A stretch of 64,000 bases of DNA from JANQHS01 sp965227315 (GTDB lineage: Bacteria > Bacteroidota > Bacteroidia > Cytophagales > CCMP332): the NCBI GenBank assembly GCA_965227315.1, contig OZ245737.1:3224001-3288000 (forward strand), written 5' to 3'. Position 1 is the first letter of the stretch; each line of letters begins with the position of its first letter. The position numbers and the translations under genes are program-made. The notes under the pieces were generated by a model. That model saw only the letters and a list, made by a program, of their open reading frames with translations, ran no database searches and was not told where the DNA came from. Positions 20,458 to 30,100 of the stretch are shown piece after piece.

Positions 20458-21324
20458 ATGAGCATGCTCCAAAATCGTATTCTTTTGTCCTTGCTGGTTC
20501 TTGGCCAGATCCTGGTTTCAGGCTGTCAGAGCGATGATCCATCCGACCCTCCACAAAATTCAAGTTTCCTGGTCCAAAGGGAATATGATGGCATTAGCGA
20601 TACAGTATTCTACTTTGAGTTAAACTTTTTAAACCGGATCGACCAATTTCAAAGAGGCGACAAGAAATACACTGTTTCCTATGATTCTTTAGGAAATCTT
20701 GCTGCGGTTCATTTAGGTGATAGCACCGTGGGAGAATTTCAATATTTCGATGACCGTTTGGAAGGCTCCTTTGAACCTGGATTTCTGGGGAACCCGGTTA
20801 TGAGGATCCTTCACCTGGATTCACTGGGCAGGGTGATCAAAATTACCCGGGGTCCTCTGGGAAATCCGTCCCATGAGGTCAATTTTGCCTATAACTCGCA
20901 GGGCAACCTTTTCAAAGCTTCCTCTCCAGGGGCATTTGGACTTGGCTTACATCCGGAAAAATATTACAGTAGGATGTCAGGTTCATTGTCCGGCACCAAT
21001 CCGTTTGCTGATCTACCCCTTGCAATCAAGTATTATCTTGAGACGGCACTAGGTGTAGGAACAGAATTTCTGTTTATGAATTGCTACAGCCGGGATCTAT
21101 TGGATTCCACTGAAAACAGGATAGCTGCACCTCTAAACCCGGGTGAAAGTACCGGATTCCGGAGGAGAACCATCCAGTACGAATTCAATGCGAAAGGATG
21201 GCCGAACAAAGCCACCGAAAGAATTCAGGATTTGAGGTATGTCTATCCAGATTCATTGAACCTAAGTCTTGATTTGGAAGCTCAGGCCATATGGACTTTT
21301 AGCTATTCCAACTATAATCCCTAA
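20458..21324 (+). CDS. Lipoprotein B' of a duplicated cassette, YD-repeat-like
   Basis: 288 residues. The lipobox is LVSGC with C23. The body has several YD-like repeats (KKYTVSYDSLGNL, LHLDSLGRVIKI, VNFAYNSQGNLF, IQYEFNAKGWPNKATER), as in DUF4595-type outer-surface lipoproteins. It shares with lipoprotein B the ordered motifs DTVF, NPF..LP, a CxxxLL segment (FMNCYSRDLLDS), the YEF..G.P repeat and a final W-x-x-x-Y. It probably lies on the cell surface or in the periplasm; its role is unknown. Confidence 0.75.
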   Translation: MSMLQNRILLSLLVLGQILVSGCQSDDPSDPPQNSSFLVQREYDGISDTVFYFELNFLNRIDQFQRGDKKYTVSYDSLGNLAAVHLGDSTVGEFQYFDDRLEGSFEPGFLGNPVMRILHLDSLGRVIKITRGPLGNPSHEVNFAYNSQGNLFKASSPGAFGLGLHPEKYYSRMSGSLSGTNPFADLPLAIKYYLETALGVGTEFLFMNCYSRDLLDSTENRIAAPLNPGESTGFRRRTIQYEFNAKGWPNKATERIQDLRYVYPDSLNLSLDLEAQAIWTFSYSNYNP

Positions 21325-21396
21325 GCTTGCGGCGGACGTGGAAAAATTGCCGGTCATTTAGTCTGAAAATTTTTTACCACTTCCTATTTTCGCCCT

Positions 21397-21891
21397 ATGT
21401 CAATGATCAATGAGGGAAGACTCAGATTAATCAGGGCTACAGCCTTGATCAGTTTTTTTTTCGCGGTCTTTATTTTACTTCTTTCCTATGCATTTCTACA
21501 GGAGCAAATTGTGGTTCCGGGCTGGCACCTTGTATCAGCCCATTACCCTACGAAATCAGGTTTTTTCTTTTCCTTTTTAGGAATCTTTTCCTTTTTCTTT
21601 TTCCTCTTTTCTATGGTCAATGCCAGGTTAAAACGTTTCCCTGCATCGAATCAGTCTGCTGCTTCGGCATATTCCGGGAGCGACCTCAAGCAGTGTGGGG
21701 CTTTTTTGAATTCCGGAATTTTCGTCGGGCTAAACCTGTTATTCATGGGGGTGATCCTAAAGATCTGGCAGTTGAACAATCCGGATATGAACGCCTTGGG
21801 ATGGGGATTTAATATCCTGATGCTGTTGTCATTTCTGGTGATCCTTTACTCCATTTTTTTTCCATTTTATAGTTTGACCAAACCCAAATAA
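21397..21891 (+). CDS. Small integral membrane protein, unknown function
   Basis: 164 residues with four predicted membrane segments at about 11-34, 53-73, 100-123 and 134-158. The first two are very rich in phenylalanine. The loop after segment two (ARLKRFPASNQSAASAYSG) is probably cytoplasmic. No catalytic motif is visible. It ends 6 bp before parE and is likely cotranscribed with it, but nothing ties it to topoisomerase function. Confidence 0.7.
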   Translation: MSMINEGRLRLIRATALISFFFAVFILLLSYAFLQEQIVVPGWHLVSAHYPTKSGFFFSFLGIFSFFFFLFSMVNARLKRFPASNQSAASAYSGSDLKQCGAFLNSGIFVGLNLLFMGVILKIWQLNNPDMNALGWGFNILMLLSFLVILYSIFFPFYSLTKPK

Positions 21892-21897
21892 GAGACC

Positions 21898-23757
21898 ATG
21901 GCTGCTGCTCATAATTATACCGAAGAAAATATCCGATCTCTAGACTGGAAGGAGCATATCCAGCTTCGTCCCGGGATGTATATCGGGAAACTTGGAGACG
22001 GATCCTCTTATGATGATGGTATCTACGTGCTTTTCAAGGAGGTCATGGACAATTCTATCGACGAGCATATGATGGGATTTGGAAAGAAGATCGAAGTTTC
22101 ACTGAAAAAGGACAGTGTGATCATCCGCGATTTTGGCCGTGGCATTCCTTTGGGCAAGGTCATTGATTGCGTGTCAAAGATCAATACCGGAGGTAAATAT
22201 GATTCCAAAGCCTTTCAGAAGTCTGTGGGCCTTAATGGAGTGGGAACCAAGGCTGTGAACGCGTTATCAAGCTATTTTGAGGTAAAAGCCTTCAGGGAGG
22301 GCAAGGTGAAAAAGGCGGTTTTTAATGATGGTGAACTGATCGAAGATGCGAAGATCATCAAGTCTGAAGAGCGTGATGGGACTTTCACCCAATTTACTCC
22401 AAACAGTGATGTGTTTAAGAATTACAGTTTTATCCAGGATTATATCGAAGAGCAGGTCTGGAATTATGCATTCCTGAATGCAGGCCTTTCGATTTACCTG
22501 AACAGCAAAAGGTATCACTCGGAAAACGGCCTGAAGGATCTACTGGAAAGAAAGGTCGATTCCGATGCGCTTCGATACCCCTTTATCCATTTGAAGGGAG
22601 AGGATATTGAGATCTGTATGACCCATACCAATCAGTATGGGGAAGATTACTACTCCTTTGTCAATGGTCAGCATACCACGCAAGGGGGAACTCATCTGGC
22701 AGCGTTCAGAGAAGCCGTGGTCAAAACGCTTCGCGATTTTTACGGAAAGAATTTCGATGCCGCCGATATCAGGACCGGAATCGTTGGCTCGATTTCGATC
22801 AAGGTTCAGGAGCCTGTTTTTGAGTCCCAAACCAAAACGAAGCTGGGTTCACAAAATGTCGGACCCAACGGTCCTACTATCAGAACATTCATCAATGATT
22901 TCGTTGGCAAGGAACTTGACAATTTCCTGCACCGAAATCCTCAGGTGGCAGAAGAACTGCAGAAAAGGATCCTTCAGTCGGAGAAGGAAAGGAAGGAGTT
23001 GGCCGGGATCAAGAAACTGGCAAACGAGAGAGCCAGGAAAGCCAACCTTCATAATCGAAAGCTCCGGGACTGTCGGACTCATATGAATGACAAAAAGGGA
23101 GACCGGAAACTTGAATCAACCCTGTTCATTACCGAAGGAGATTCGGCATCTGGTTCGATCACCAAGGCTCGCGATGTGCAAACACAGGCGGTTTTCAGCC
23201 TTAGAGGCAAGCCCCTGAATACCTTTGGGCTGACCAAGAAGGTGGTCTACGAAAATGAAGAATTTAACCTGCTTCACCATGCGCTGAACATCGAGGATGG
23301 ACTGGAAGGTCTCAGGTATAACCGAGTCGTCGTTGCAACTGACGCAGATGTGGACGGCATGCATATTCGATTGCTGCTGCTTACGTTTTTTCTTCAATTC
23401 TATCCTGACCTTGTGAACAACCATCATGTGTTTATTTTGGAAACGCCTTTGTTCAGAGTAAGAAATAAGAAAGAGACGATCTACTGCTATTCGGAAGAAG
23501 AGAAGCAAAAAGCTGTACAAGATCTTGGTAAAAATCCTGAGATCACAAGATTTAAGGGTTTGGGAGAAATTTCTCCGGATGAGTTTTCAAATTTCATAGG
23601 AGAGGATATGAAACTTCAGCCGGTGTTTTTGAAAACCGAAACGCATATCAAGAAACTGCTTTCCTATTATATGGGTAAAAACACACCTGAGCGACAGGAT
23701 TTCATTATCAACAACCTAAAAGTGGAAAAGGATCTGGTCGAAGAGGAAGCGGCCTGA
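21898..23757 (+). CDS. parE: DNA topoisomerase IV subunit B
   Basis: 619 residues, the ATPase and TOPRIM half of topoisomerase IV, which decatenates daughter chromosomes. The GHKL ATP site shows EVMDNSIDE, FGRGIPLG and GLNGVGTKAVNALS. The transducer domain follows. The TOPRIM domain has LFITEGDSASGSI, the DxDxD motif (VVATDADVDGMHIR) and RFKGLGEIS. The length fits ParE rather than the longer GyrB. The neighbour parC supports this; a gyrB copy is expected elsewhere. Confidence 0.92.
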   Translation: MAAAHNYTEENIRSLDWKEHIQLRPGMYIGKLGDGSSYDDGIYVLFKEVMDNSIDEHMMGFGKKIEVSLKKDSVIIRDFGRGIPLGKVIDCVSKINTGGKYDSKAFQKSVGLNGVGTKAVNALSSYFEVKAFREGKVKKAVFNDGELIEDAKIIKSEERDGTFTQFTPNSDVFKNYSFIQDYIEEQVWNYAFLNAGLSIYLNSKRYHSENGLKDLLERKVDSDALRYPFIHLKGEDIEICMTHTNQYGEDYYSFVNGQHTTQGGTHLAAFREAVVKTLRDFYGKNFDAADIRTGIVGSISIKVQEPVFESQTKTKLGSQNVGPNGPTIRTFINDFVGKELDNFLHRNPQVAEELQKRILQSEKERKELAGIKKLANERARKANLHNRKLRDCRTHMNDKKGDRKLESTLFITEGDSASGSITKARDVQTQAVFSLRGKPLNTFGLTKKVVYENEEFNLLHHALNIEDGLEGLRYNRVVVATDADVDGMHIRLLLLTFFLQFYPDLVNNHHVFILETPLFRVRNKKETIYCYSEEEKQKAVQDLGKNPEITRFKGLGEISPDEFSNFIGEDMKLQPVFLKTETHIKKLLSYYMGKNTPERQDFIINNLKVEKDLVEEEAA

Positions 23758-24138
23758 TCATTCCTCGATGATCAGACATTCCGAGACATTGCCTATTGCT
23801 CCAAAGCGTATCCAAAGGAAAATTGAGGCTGGTGTATCATCTCCACAATAATTGGGCTCCAGGTAATAGCGATAATCCCTTTGACTCCTTTTGAGCAGGT
23901 TTTTATCATCGGGTTGGCCCATTAGATCAACGATATCATTTGAGTTCATTTTTTCAATTTCAGACAGAAACTCCCGAAGAAGATCGATCTGAGAATTGCG
24001 GTATCCTGAGCATCCGGAAACATCATTTCGCCATTGCTCCCAGTCTATTTTAGGCTCATTTCCGCTATTGCAGGAGATCAGAGCAAGGGTCATGACAATA
24101 GAAACCCAAACCGTGAAAAAATTGTGGAAAATCTTCAT
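23758..24138 (-). CDS. Small lipoprotein, BamE/SmpA-like
   Basis: 126 residues. The lipobox ALISC gives C23. The core reads NDIVDLMGQPDDKNLL, then YRYYLEP, then SIFLWIRFGAIGNVSECLI. This is the pattern of small SmpA/BamE-fold lipoproteins: a helix with a GxP motif, then two strands ending in a hydrophobic strand with a glycine turn. Family membership is an inference from pattern only. The gene lies inverted between parE and parC, with its stop directly abutting the parE stop. Confidence 0.7.
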   Translation of the reverse strand: MKIFHNFFTVWVSIVMTLALISCNSGNEPKIDWEQWRNDVSGCSGYRNSQIDLLREFLSEIEKMNSNDIVDLMGQPDDKNLLKRSQRDYRYYLEPNYCGDDTPASIFLWIRFGAIGNVSECLIIEE

Positions 24139-24202
24139 TCTGACTTAAAGACTATTAACAGATTGTTCAGCAAATTAGCTTAAAATTTTCGCGAAAGAGT
24201 AG

Positions 24203-26959
24203 ATGGAAGATCCTGGAAGCAATGGGGAGGACAAAGGCCTGAAAATACACGACCTTCCCCCCGTTGGAGAGCTTTACGAATCCTGGTTTTTAGATTATGC
24301 ATCCTATGTGATACTTGAACGGGCGGTGCCGGAGTTGTCTGATGGACTGAAGCCCGTTCAAAGGAGGATACTCCATGCCATGAAGGAGATCGACGACGGT
24401 CGATTCAACAAGGTGGCTAACATTATCGGGAGTACCATGCAGTTTCATCCACATGGCGATGCATCGATCAATGATGCCATGATCGGTTTGGGGCAGAAGG
24501 ATATTCTGATCGAAACCCAGGGTAACTGGGGAGATTTTCGTACCGGCGATTCTGCAGCTGCCCCAAGGTATATTGAGGCCAGGCTTTCCAAGTTTGCATT
24601 GGAGGTGGCCTTTCAGCCGAAGCTGACAGAATGGAAGGCATCCTATGATGGCAGAAAGAAGGAACCTGTCACACTCCCAATCAAATTTCCACTTCTGCTG
24701 GCTCAGGGGGTCGAAGGCATAGCTGTCGGTCTTTCGACGAAGATCATGCCCCATAATTTCATCGAGTTATGCGATGCAAGCATCAAGGTGATCCAGGGTA
24801 AAAAACCCAAGATCTTTCCGGATTTCGCTACAGGCGGGTTGGCGGATTTCAACAATTATCAGGATGGTCGAAGAGGGTCTAAGATCAAGGTCAGGGCGAG
24901 GATCGAGAAGCGGGATAAGGATTGCATTGCCATCACGGAAATACCTTATGGCACCACTACCCAGGGGTTGATGGAGTCGATAGTCAAGGCCAATGATAAT
25001 GGGAAGATCAAGATCAAGCAGGTCATTGACAATACAGCAGCCAAGGTCGAAATATTGGTGTTTTTGGCTTCCGGCATATCACCTGAAATCACCATGGATG
25101 CGCTTTTTGCATTTACCGACTGTGAGGTTTCTATTTCCCCGAATGCCTGCGTGATCCAGAACGAAAAACCTGTATTTCTCGATGTAAGCGATCTTTTGAG
25201 GCATTCCACGGAACATACGCGTGATCTTCTCCAAAAGGAGCTGGAGATCAGGAAAGGAGAATTGATGGAAAAGATCCTGTTCTCCTCGCTGGAGAAGATA
25301 TTTATCGAAAACAGGATCTATAGGGATATTGAGGAATGCGAAACCTGGGAGGCGGTTTTAGAGACCATAGACAAAGGCCTGGACCCATTCAAAAAACAGT
25401 TCTACAGAGAGATCACCGAGGATGATCTTGTTCGCTTGACCGAGATCAAGATCAAGAGGATTTCCAAATTTGATTCTTTCAAGGCCGATGAGATTATGAA
25501 GGGCTTTGAAGCGGATCTCGCCGAAGTGGAGGAGAAGCTCAAGAACATGGATCAGACGACCATAGATTATTTCTCTCATATCAAGGAGAAATATGGCAAG
25601 GGCCGGGAAAGAAAAACGGAGATCAGCACATTTGAGAATATCAAGGCACAGGTCGTTGCGGTCAACAATGTGAAATTCTATATTGATCGTAATGAAGGCT
25701 TTGCCGGCACCGGATTAAAGAGAACGGAATCAGAGTTTGTTTTTGAATGCTCGGATCTTGATGACGTCATCGTTTTCCGAAAAGACGGAAAATATATGGT
25801 CGTTAAGGTTCAGGACAAAGCCTTCGTGGGTAAGGGGATATTGCATGCAGGAGTATTTAAAAAGGGCAATGACCGGATGGTTTATCATGCCATTTATCAG
25901 GATGGTTCTGCTGGAAAGGCCTTCGTGAAAAGGTTTCAGGTTTTGGGTGTCACCCGAGATAAGGAGTATGATGTCACCAAGGGAAACAAGGGTTCCAGAG
26001 TGACATACTTTTCTGCAAACCCGAATGGGGAATCGGAGATCGTCACTGTCAAGCTCTCTCCCAATTCCAAGGCAAGAAAGAAGGTTTTTGATTTTGACTT
26101 CTCTGAACTTGAGATCAAGGGCAGGGGAGCGGGTGGGAATACCTTGACCAAGTGGCCGGTGAAGAAGGTAGAATTGAAAGAAAAAGGTTCCTCTACGCTT
26201 TCTGGTATTGATGTCTGGATGGACGAGGTGACAGGAAGGTTCAATCAGGAGGAGCGGGGTCGGTTTATGGGCTCTTTCCAGGGTGAGGATCACCTCCTGG
26301 TCTTGTACAAATCCGGGGAGTATGAGTTGAAGCCCTTTGACATCAACACCAAGCTTGAACCCAACAAGATCGATTATGCCGGGAAGTTTGACTCCAGGGT
26401 ACCCATCAATGTTGTTCATTGGGATGGAGGCCAGGAAACCATGTACGTCAAACGCTTCCTGATTGAGACGAGCACCGTTGGAAAACCCTTTTCTGTGATT
26501 TCGGAAGCTGAGGGCTCAAAACAATATTTCTCTCATCCCGGTGATGAGGTCAAGGTCCTGGTCAAGTTCCGAAAAGGAAATAAGGTGGAAGACAAGGAAT
26601 TATCGCTTTCGGAACTGGTAGGGGTCAAAGGTTGGAAGGCTAACGGAAATAAATTCCCCGTCCAAAAGTTTCAGAAGATCGACCTGACCGAAACAAAAAA
26701 CGAAGAAAGTGGAGAGGCTTCGCCTGCATCTGCAGCTCAACCCGAAGAAGTCGAAGCAGAGCTCCGGGAACTGGACTTGGGTACGGAGGAAAAACCCAAG
26801 AAAGAACCGGTGGCTAAGGAGTCAAAGCCGGCTATTGAGCTAGATAAAAAATCTGTTGCTAAAAAACCTTCCAAGCCAGATAAAGAAGCCCCTAAAGGAA
26901 AAGGGAAGGGGGGAGATGATTTTCTGACCTCCGGTCAGACGATTCAATTAGATCTGTAG
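24203..26959 (+). CDS. parC: DNA topoisomerase IV subunit A
   Basis: 918 residues, the cleavage-reunion half of topoisomerase IV. The active-site tyrosine is Y123 (APRYIEARLS), preceded by PVQRRIL and HPHGDAS. The winged-helix and tower regions are complete. The C-terminal beta-pinwheel is diverged and lacks a GyrA box (QRRGGKG), which fits ParC. The tail from about 820 is low-complexity, lysine- and proline-rich, and ends in the short hydrophobic motif DDFLTSGQTIQLDL. A separate, diverged copy of exactly this tail is found at 32017-32064. Confidence 0.92.
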   Translation: MEDPGSNGEDKGLKIHDLPPVGELYESWFLDYASYVILERAVPELSDGLKPVQRRILHAMKEIDDGRFNKVANIIGSTMQFHPHGDASINDAMIGLGQKDILIETQGNWGDFRTGDSAAAPRYIEARLSKFALEVAFQPKLTEWKASYDGRKKEPVTLPIKFPLLLAQGVEGIAVGLSTKIMPHNFIELCDASIKVIQGKKPKIFPDFATGGLADFNNYQDGRRGSKIKVRARIEKRDKDCIAITEIPYGTTTQGLMESIVKANDNGKIKIKQVIDNTAAKVEILVFLASGISPEITMDALFAFTDCEVSISPNACVIQNEKPVFLDVSDLLRHSTEHTRDLLQKELEIRKGELMEKILFSSLEKIFIENRIYRDIEECETWEAVLETIDKGLDPFKKQFYREITEDDLVRLTEIKIKRISKFDSFKADEIMKGFEADLAEVEEKLKNMDQTTIDYFSHIKEKYGKGRERKTEISTFENIKAQVVAVNNVKFYIDRNEGFAGTGLKRTESEFVFECSDLDDVIVFRKDGKYMVVKVQDKAFVGKGILHAGVFKKGNDRMVYHAIYQDGSAGKAFVKRFQVLGVTRDKEYDVTKGNKGSRVTYFSANPNGESEIVTVKLSPNSKARKKVFDFDFSELEIKGRGAGGNTLTKWPVKKVELKEKGSSTLSGIDVWMDEVTGRFNQEERGRFMGSFQGEDHLLVLYKSGEYELKPFDINTKLEPNKIDYAGKFDSRVPINVVHWDGGQETMYVKRFLIETSTVGKPFSVISEAEGSKQYFSHPGDEVKVLVKFRKGNKVEDKELSLSELVGVKGWKANGNKFPVQKFQKIDLTETKNEESGEASPASAAQPEEVEAELRELDLGTEEKPKKEPVAKESKPAIELDKKSVAKKPSKPDKEAPKGKGKGGDDFLTSGQTIQLDL

Positions 26960-27084
26960 ACTAGTTTGGTAGACAGAATGGAAAGCGGGATGAGAATAAC
27001 CTCTCATTGACGTGAGGAAGGGAACAATCTTTTGAATCATGAAATCCTCCTCTTATAAGAGGCTAAGGTAAGGATAGCTGTTTG

Positions 27085-27112
27085 AAAAAAGCCCCGTACA
27101 GAGGGGCTTTTT
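27085..27112. terminator. Bidirectional terminator between parC and the exoprotein gene
   Basis: GCCCC (27091-27095) pairs with GGGGC (27103-27107), flanked by an A-run on the left and a T-run on the right, so it works in both directions. Confidence 0.85.
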
Positions 27113-27129
27113 GTTCGTTTAGGCTTATG

Positions 27130-30100
27130 TTATTTAATGGTTATTCGTTTAACGGCTTCCATTTCACCACTGGTTATGCGGATCAGGTAGCTACCTGCAG
27201 CTACTCCCTGTAAGCCAATACGGGGATTGATGGCTCCATCGGCCTGCAGTTGCTCGAAGTAGACCTGTTCCCCTTTGGCATTGGTGATCTGTATGGTGAC
27301 CTGTCCGTTGACCTGGGGTATCATGATTTCGAATGGACCCTCGGAAGGATTGGGGAAGACCTTGATGGCCTTGTCCCAGCTCAGCTCATTGATTCCTGAG
27401 ATGACCACCAATACGGCTATGGAGGTATCGGAGCTACAGGACCCTTCGTAGGCTGTAAGCTGTACGAGTCTGGTTCCCGGTGTTGCATAGGTATGGCTTG
27501 GGTTAAGGACATTGCTGCTGTCCCCGTCACCAAAGAGCCATCTTAAGCTGTCGAAAGCACCAGTGACGGTATTGGTAAAGTCAATGGTGCCGGTTTGCCC
27601 TACCGGGGAGAAGGTGAAGTTCGGTGAGGCAGGGATGCTTAGCGTTCCGGTAACCTGTGCATCCACGCTGGGGCAGTTACTTGCCGCATTGATGGCCTGT
27701 ACGTAGAAGGTAACGGTAGCGGTTGCAGGCAGAGAATAGGTAGTCCCGGTGTTGACAGGGGGTCCGGTGAGTCCAGGGTTATCATACCAGTTGATAATCC
27801 CTGCGTTTGCAAAGGATACGGCCAGGTTGAATGTACCGGCCTGGCAGACCTCATCGTTGGTGACCCCCGTATTGACAGGTACGATCAGGTTGGTAACCGA
27901 CACGACAGGGCTCACATCATTAGAGGGGTCTTCATCGTTGGGAAGCACGACCCTTGCCTCGATGTTGTAGGTGGTGCCCTGGTTGGACAGGTCGACATTA
28001 GGGATGTTGTAGGCTTGTGTTTGTCCGGGAACCAGTGTGCTGATGATGTTCAGTCCTGAGATCCACGGTCCTGCATTGATACGGTATTCGATGTCGAAGG
28101 TATCCTGGGGATCAGCCCCTTCATTAGTGATGACGGCCAGGAAGCTCTCGTTGGCAGAGAGTCCGCATCCGGAAGAGATTCCGGTGATAGAATCGAGTTT
28201 GAGGTCTCTGTCGGGCGAAGCCCTGATGTTGAAATCGTCGTAGTGGTAGGTGTCGGTTCCGGCCCCGGACCCGGAGGGGCAGACGACCCTTAACTGGAAC
28301 TGATTTGTGAGGCCGGAGGTGATGGTAAACTGCTGATCGGTCCAGGTATTTGGTGCCCCGCTTGTCCCCCCGTTGTAGGCGACGAGGCGGACCCAGTTTG
28401 TTCCATCGAAGTATTCGACGGCCGAGGAGTCGCCGTTATCGGGAGTTTCCCCGCATCCGGAGCTTCCTGCCCTGAACCTGTATTGTACACGTAGGCTGGT
28501 TTGCCCGCCCATTAGGATGACCGGTGAGGTGATGAAAGTGCCTGCGACTCCTTCGATTTCGATGTAATCCCCGTTGGCCCCTGGGCATCCTGTAGCGACA
28601 AAGGCGGCAGCAGGATCGTTAGTCTCCCAGCAGACCGGCAGGTTCGGAGCCAGTCCGTTAAAGTCTTCGAGGAAAGGCAGGGATGAAGGGACGCAGGGTG
28701 TTTGGAAGTTTATAGGTCCTGCCCAGTTGGAGGTGTCTCCTGTAGGGCAGACTTCCCTGACCCAGAAGTCATAATCTGTAGCGGGGGTTAGGGGAGTGAC
28801 CACCACGAAAGGATCGATCGAAGCGGTACCGGTAGCTGTCGGAGGCGTTCCGGCGGGGACGACGATCCAGAGCCAGGAGTTGTTGGCTCCTCCTGACCAT
28901 GAGAACCCGGCAAGGGTAGCCCTTACAGAGTCCAGGGTAAGTCCTGAGGGAGGAGGGAGGCTGGATTGAACGACTGTGCTGATCGAGTCGTTTTGTGGTA
29001 CCGTGTCGGTCATTCCGTTGGGGTTTGAGGTCCAGACTTGGATGTCGTAGGGGTTGTTGGTGGAGAAGTTAAAGACTCCCAATGAGACCTGTGCAGAGCT
29101 TGAACTGGTTCCACCTGCTGTATCCAACAGTCCTGCGAAGTTGAAGGGGGTTTGGAGAGCTCCATCTACGGTCCAGTTGACGGTTGCGGAGCTGACCTGG
29201 TTGGCCCCGAAGTTGTTGATAGTTGCTACGACATTTTGAGGTCCCGGGCAGAAGATGGTCGGGGAGTCGAGTGATATGACCCCGATGTCATCGGTCGCTC
29301 CGGTTGAGAGGATCTTAAAGATGACGACCCCTGGTCCTGATCGCACCCCTGGGGTGTTGTCTTGGTTGGTTCCGGCATTAAAGGAGCCGCCACCTCCGCC
29401 GCCTTCTGACTCGGAAGGAGAAGCGTTTTGTCCTGCACCACCGGAGTAACCCCCGCCGCCACCTGAAGCATAAGTGGTGCTGGGGCTACCACCGCCACCG
29501 CCACCGCTGCCAAATCCCCCGTAGTGGGAGGAGAGGGTATAGCCTTCTCCCCCGGTAGCGCCATTCACTGCAGCCAGGGGTTGTGTTCCGTTGGTAGCCA
29601 GGCCACCGGAAGCATCTGTAAGGAATCCGGCCCCACCGGGCATAGCCCCATTGCCATTGATTCCCGGTGTACCGTTGTTATCGGCTAAAGCAGTTCCGTT
29701 GGGTCCGGTTACCGCATCCACACCAAGCCCGGCACCGGTGATCGAGACATTGGAACCCCCGCCACCACCGGCAGCGATGATGGGTTGGGCAGGTTGGGCA
29801 GGATTCCATACGAAGGAACCGCCACCCCCGCCCCGGTTACCGGATGGGGTAGCTCCGGAAGAGATAAGCCCTGTCTGGCCAACGACGATGTTGAGCTGGG
29901 TTCCGCCAGTGAGGAGGAACTCACCTTTCATGCGGGCGCCCTGCCCACCGGGTCTTGTTAGCGAGCCACCACCCTGGGCACCGTAGGCTTCGATTTCGTA
30001 GAGTCCGCTGGCCGGGACGGTCCATTGCTGGATCCCGTTGTTGGAGGTTACCTGTCCTGCTAAAGATGAGCCTGCATAAATAGCGTTAAGAGTATTTTGA

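Noticed and set aside
29591..29986. Proline-rich plus-strand ORFs within the exoprotein at 27130
   Set aside because: They are the antisense reading of glycine codons (GGN read as NCC) and have no start signals of their own.
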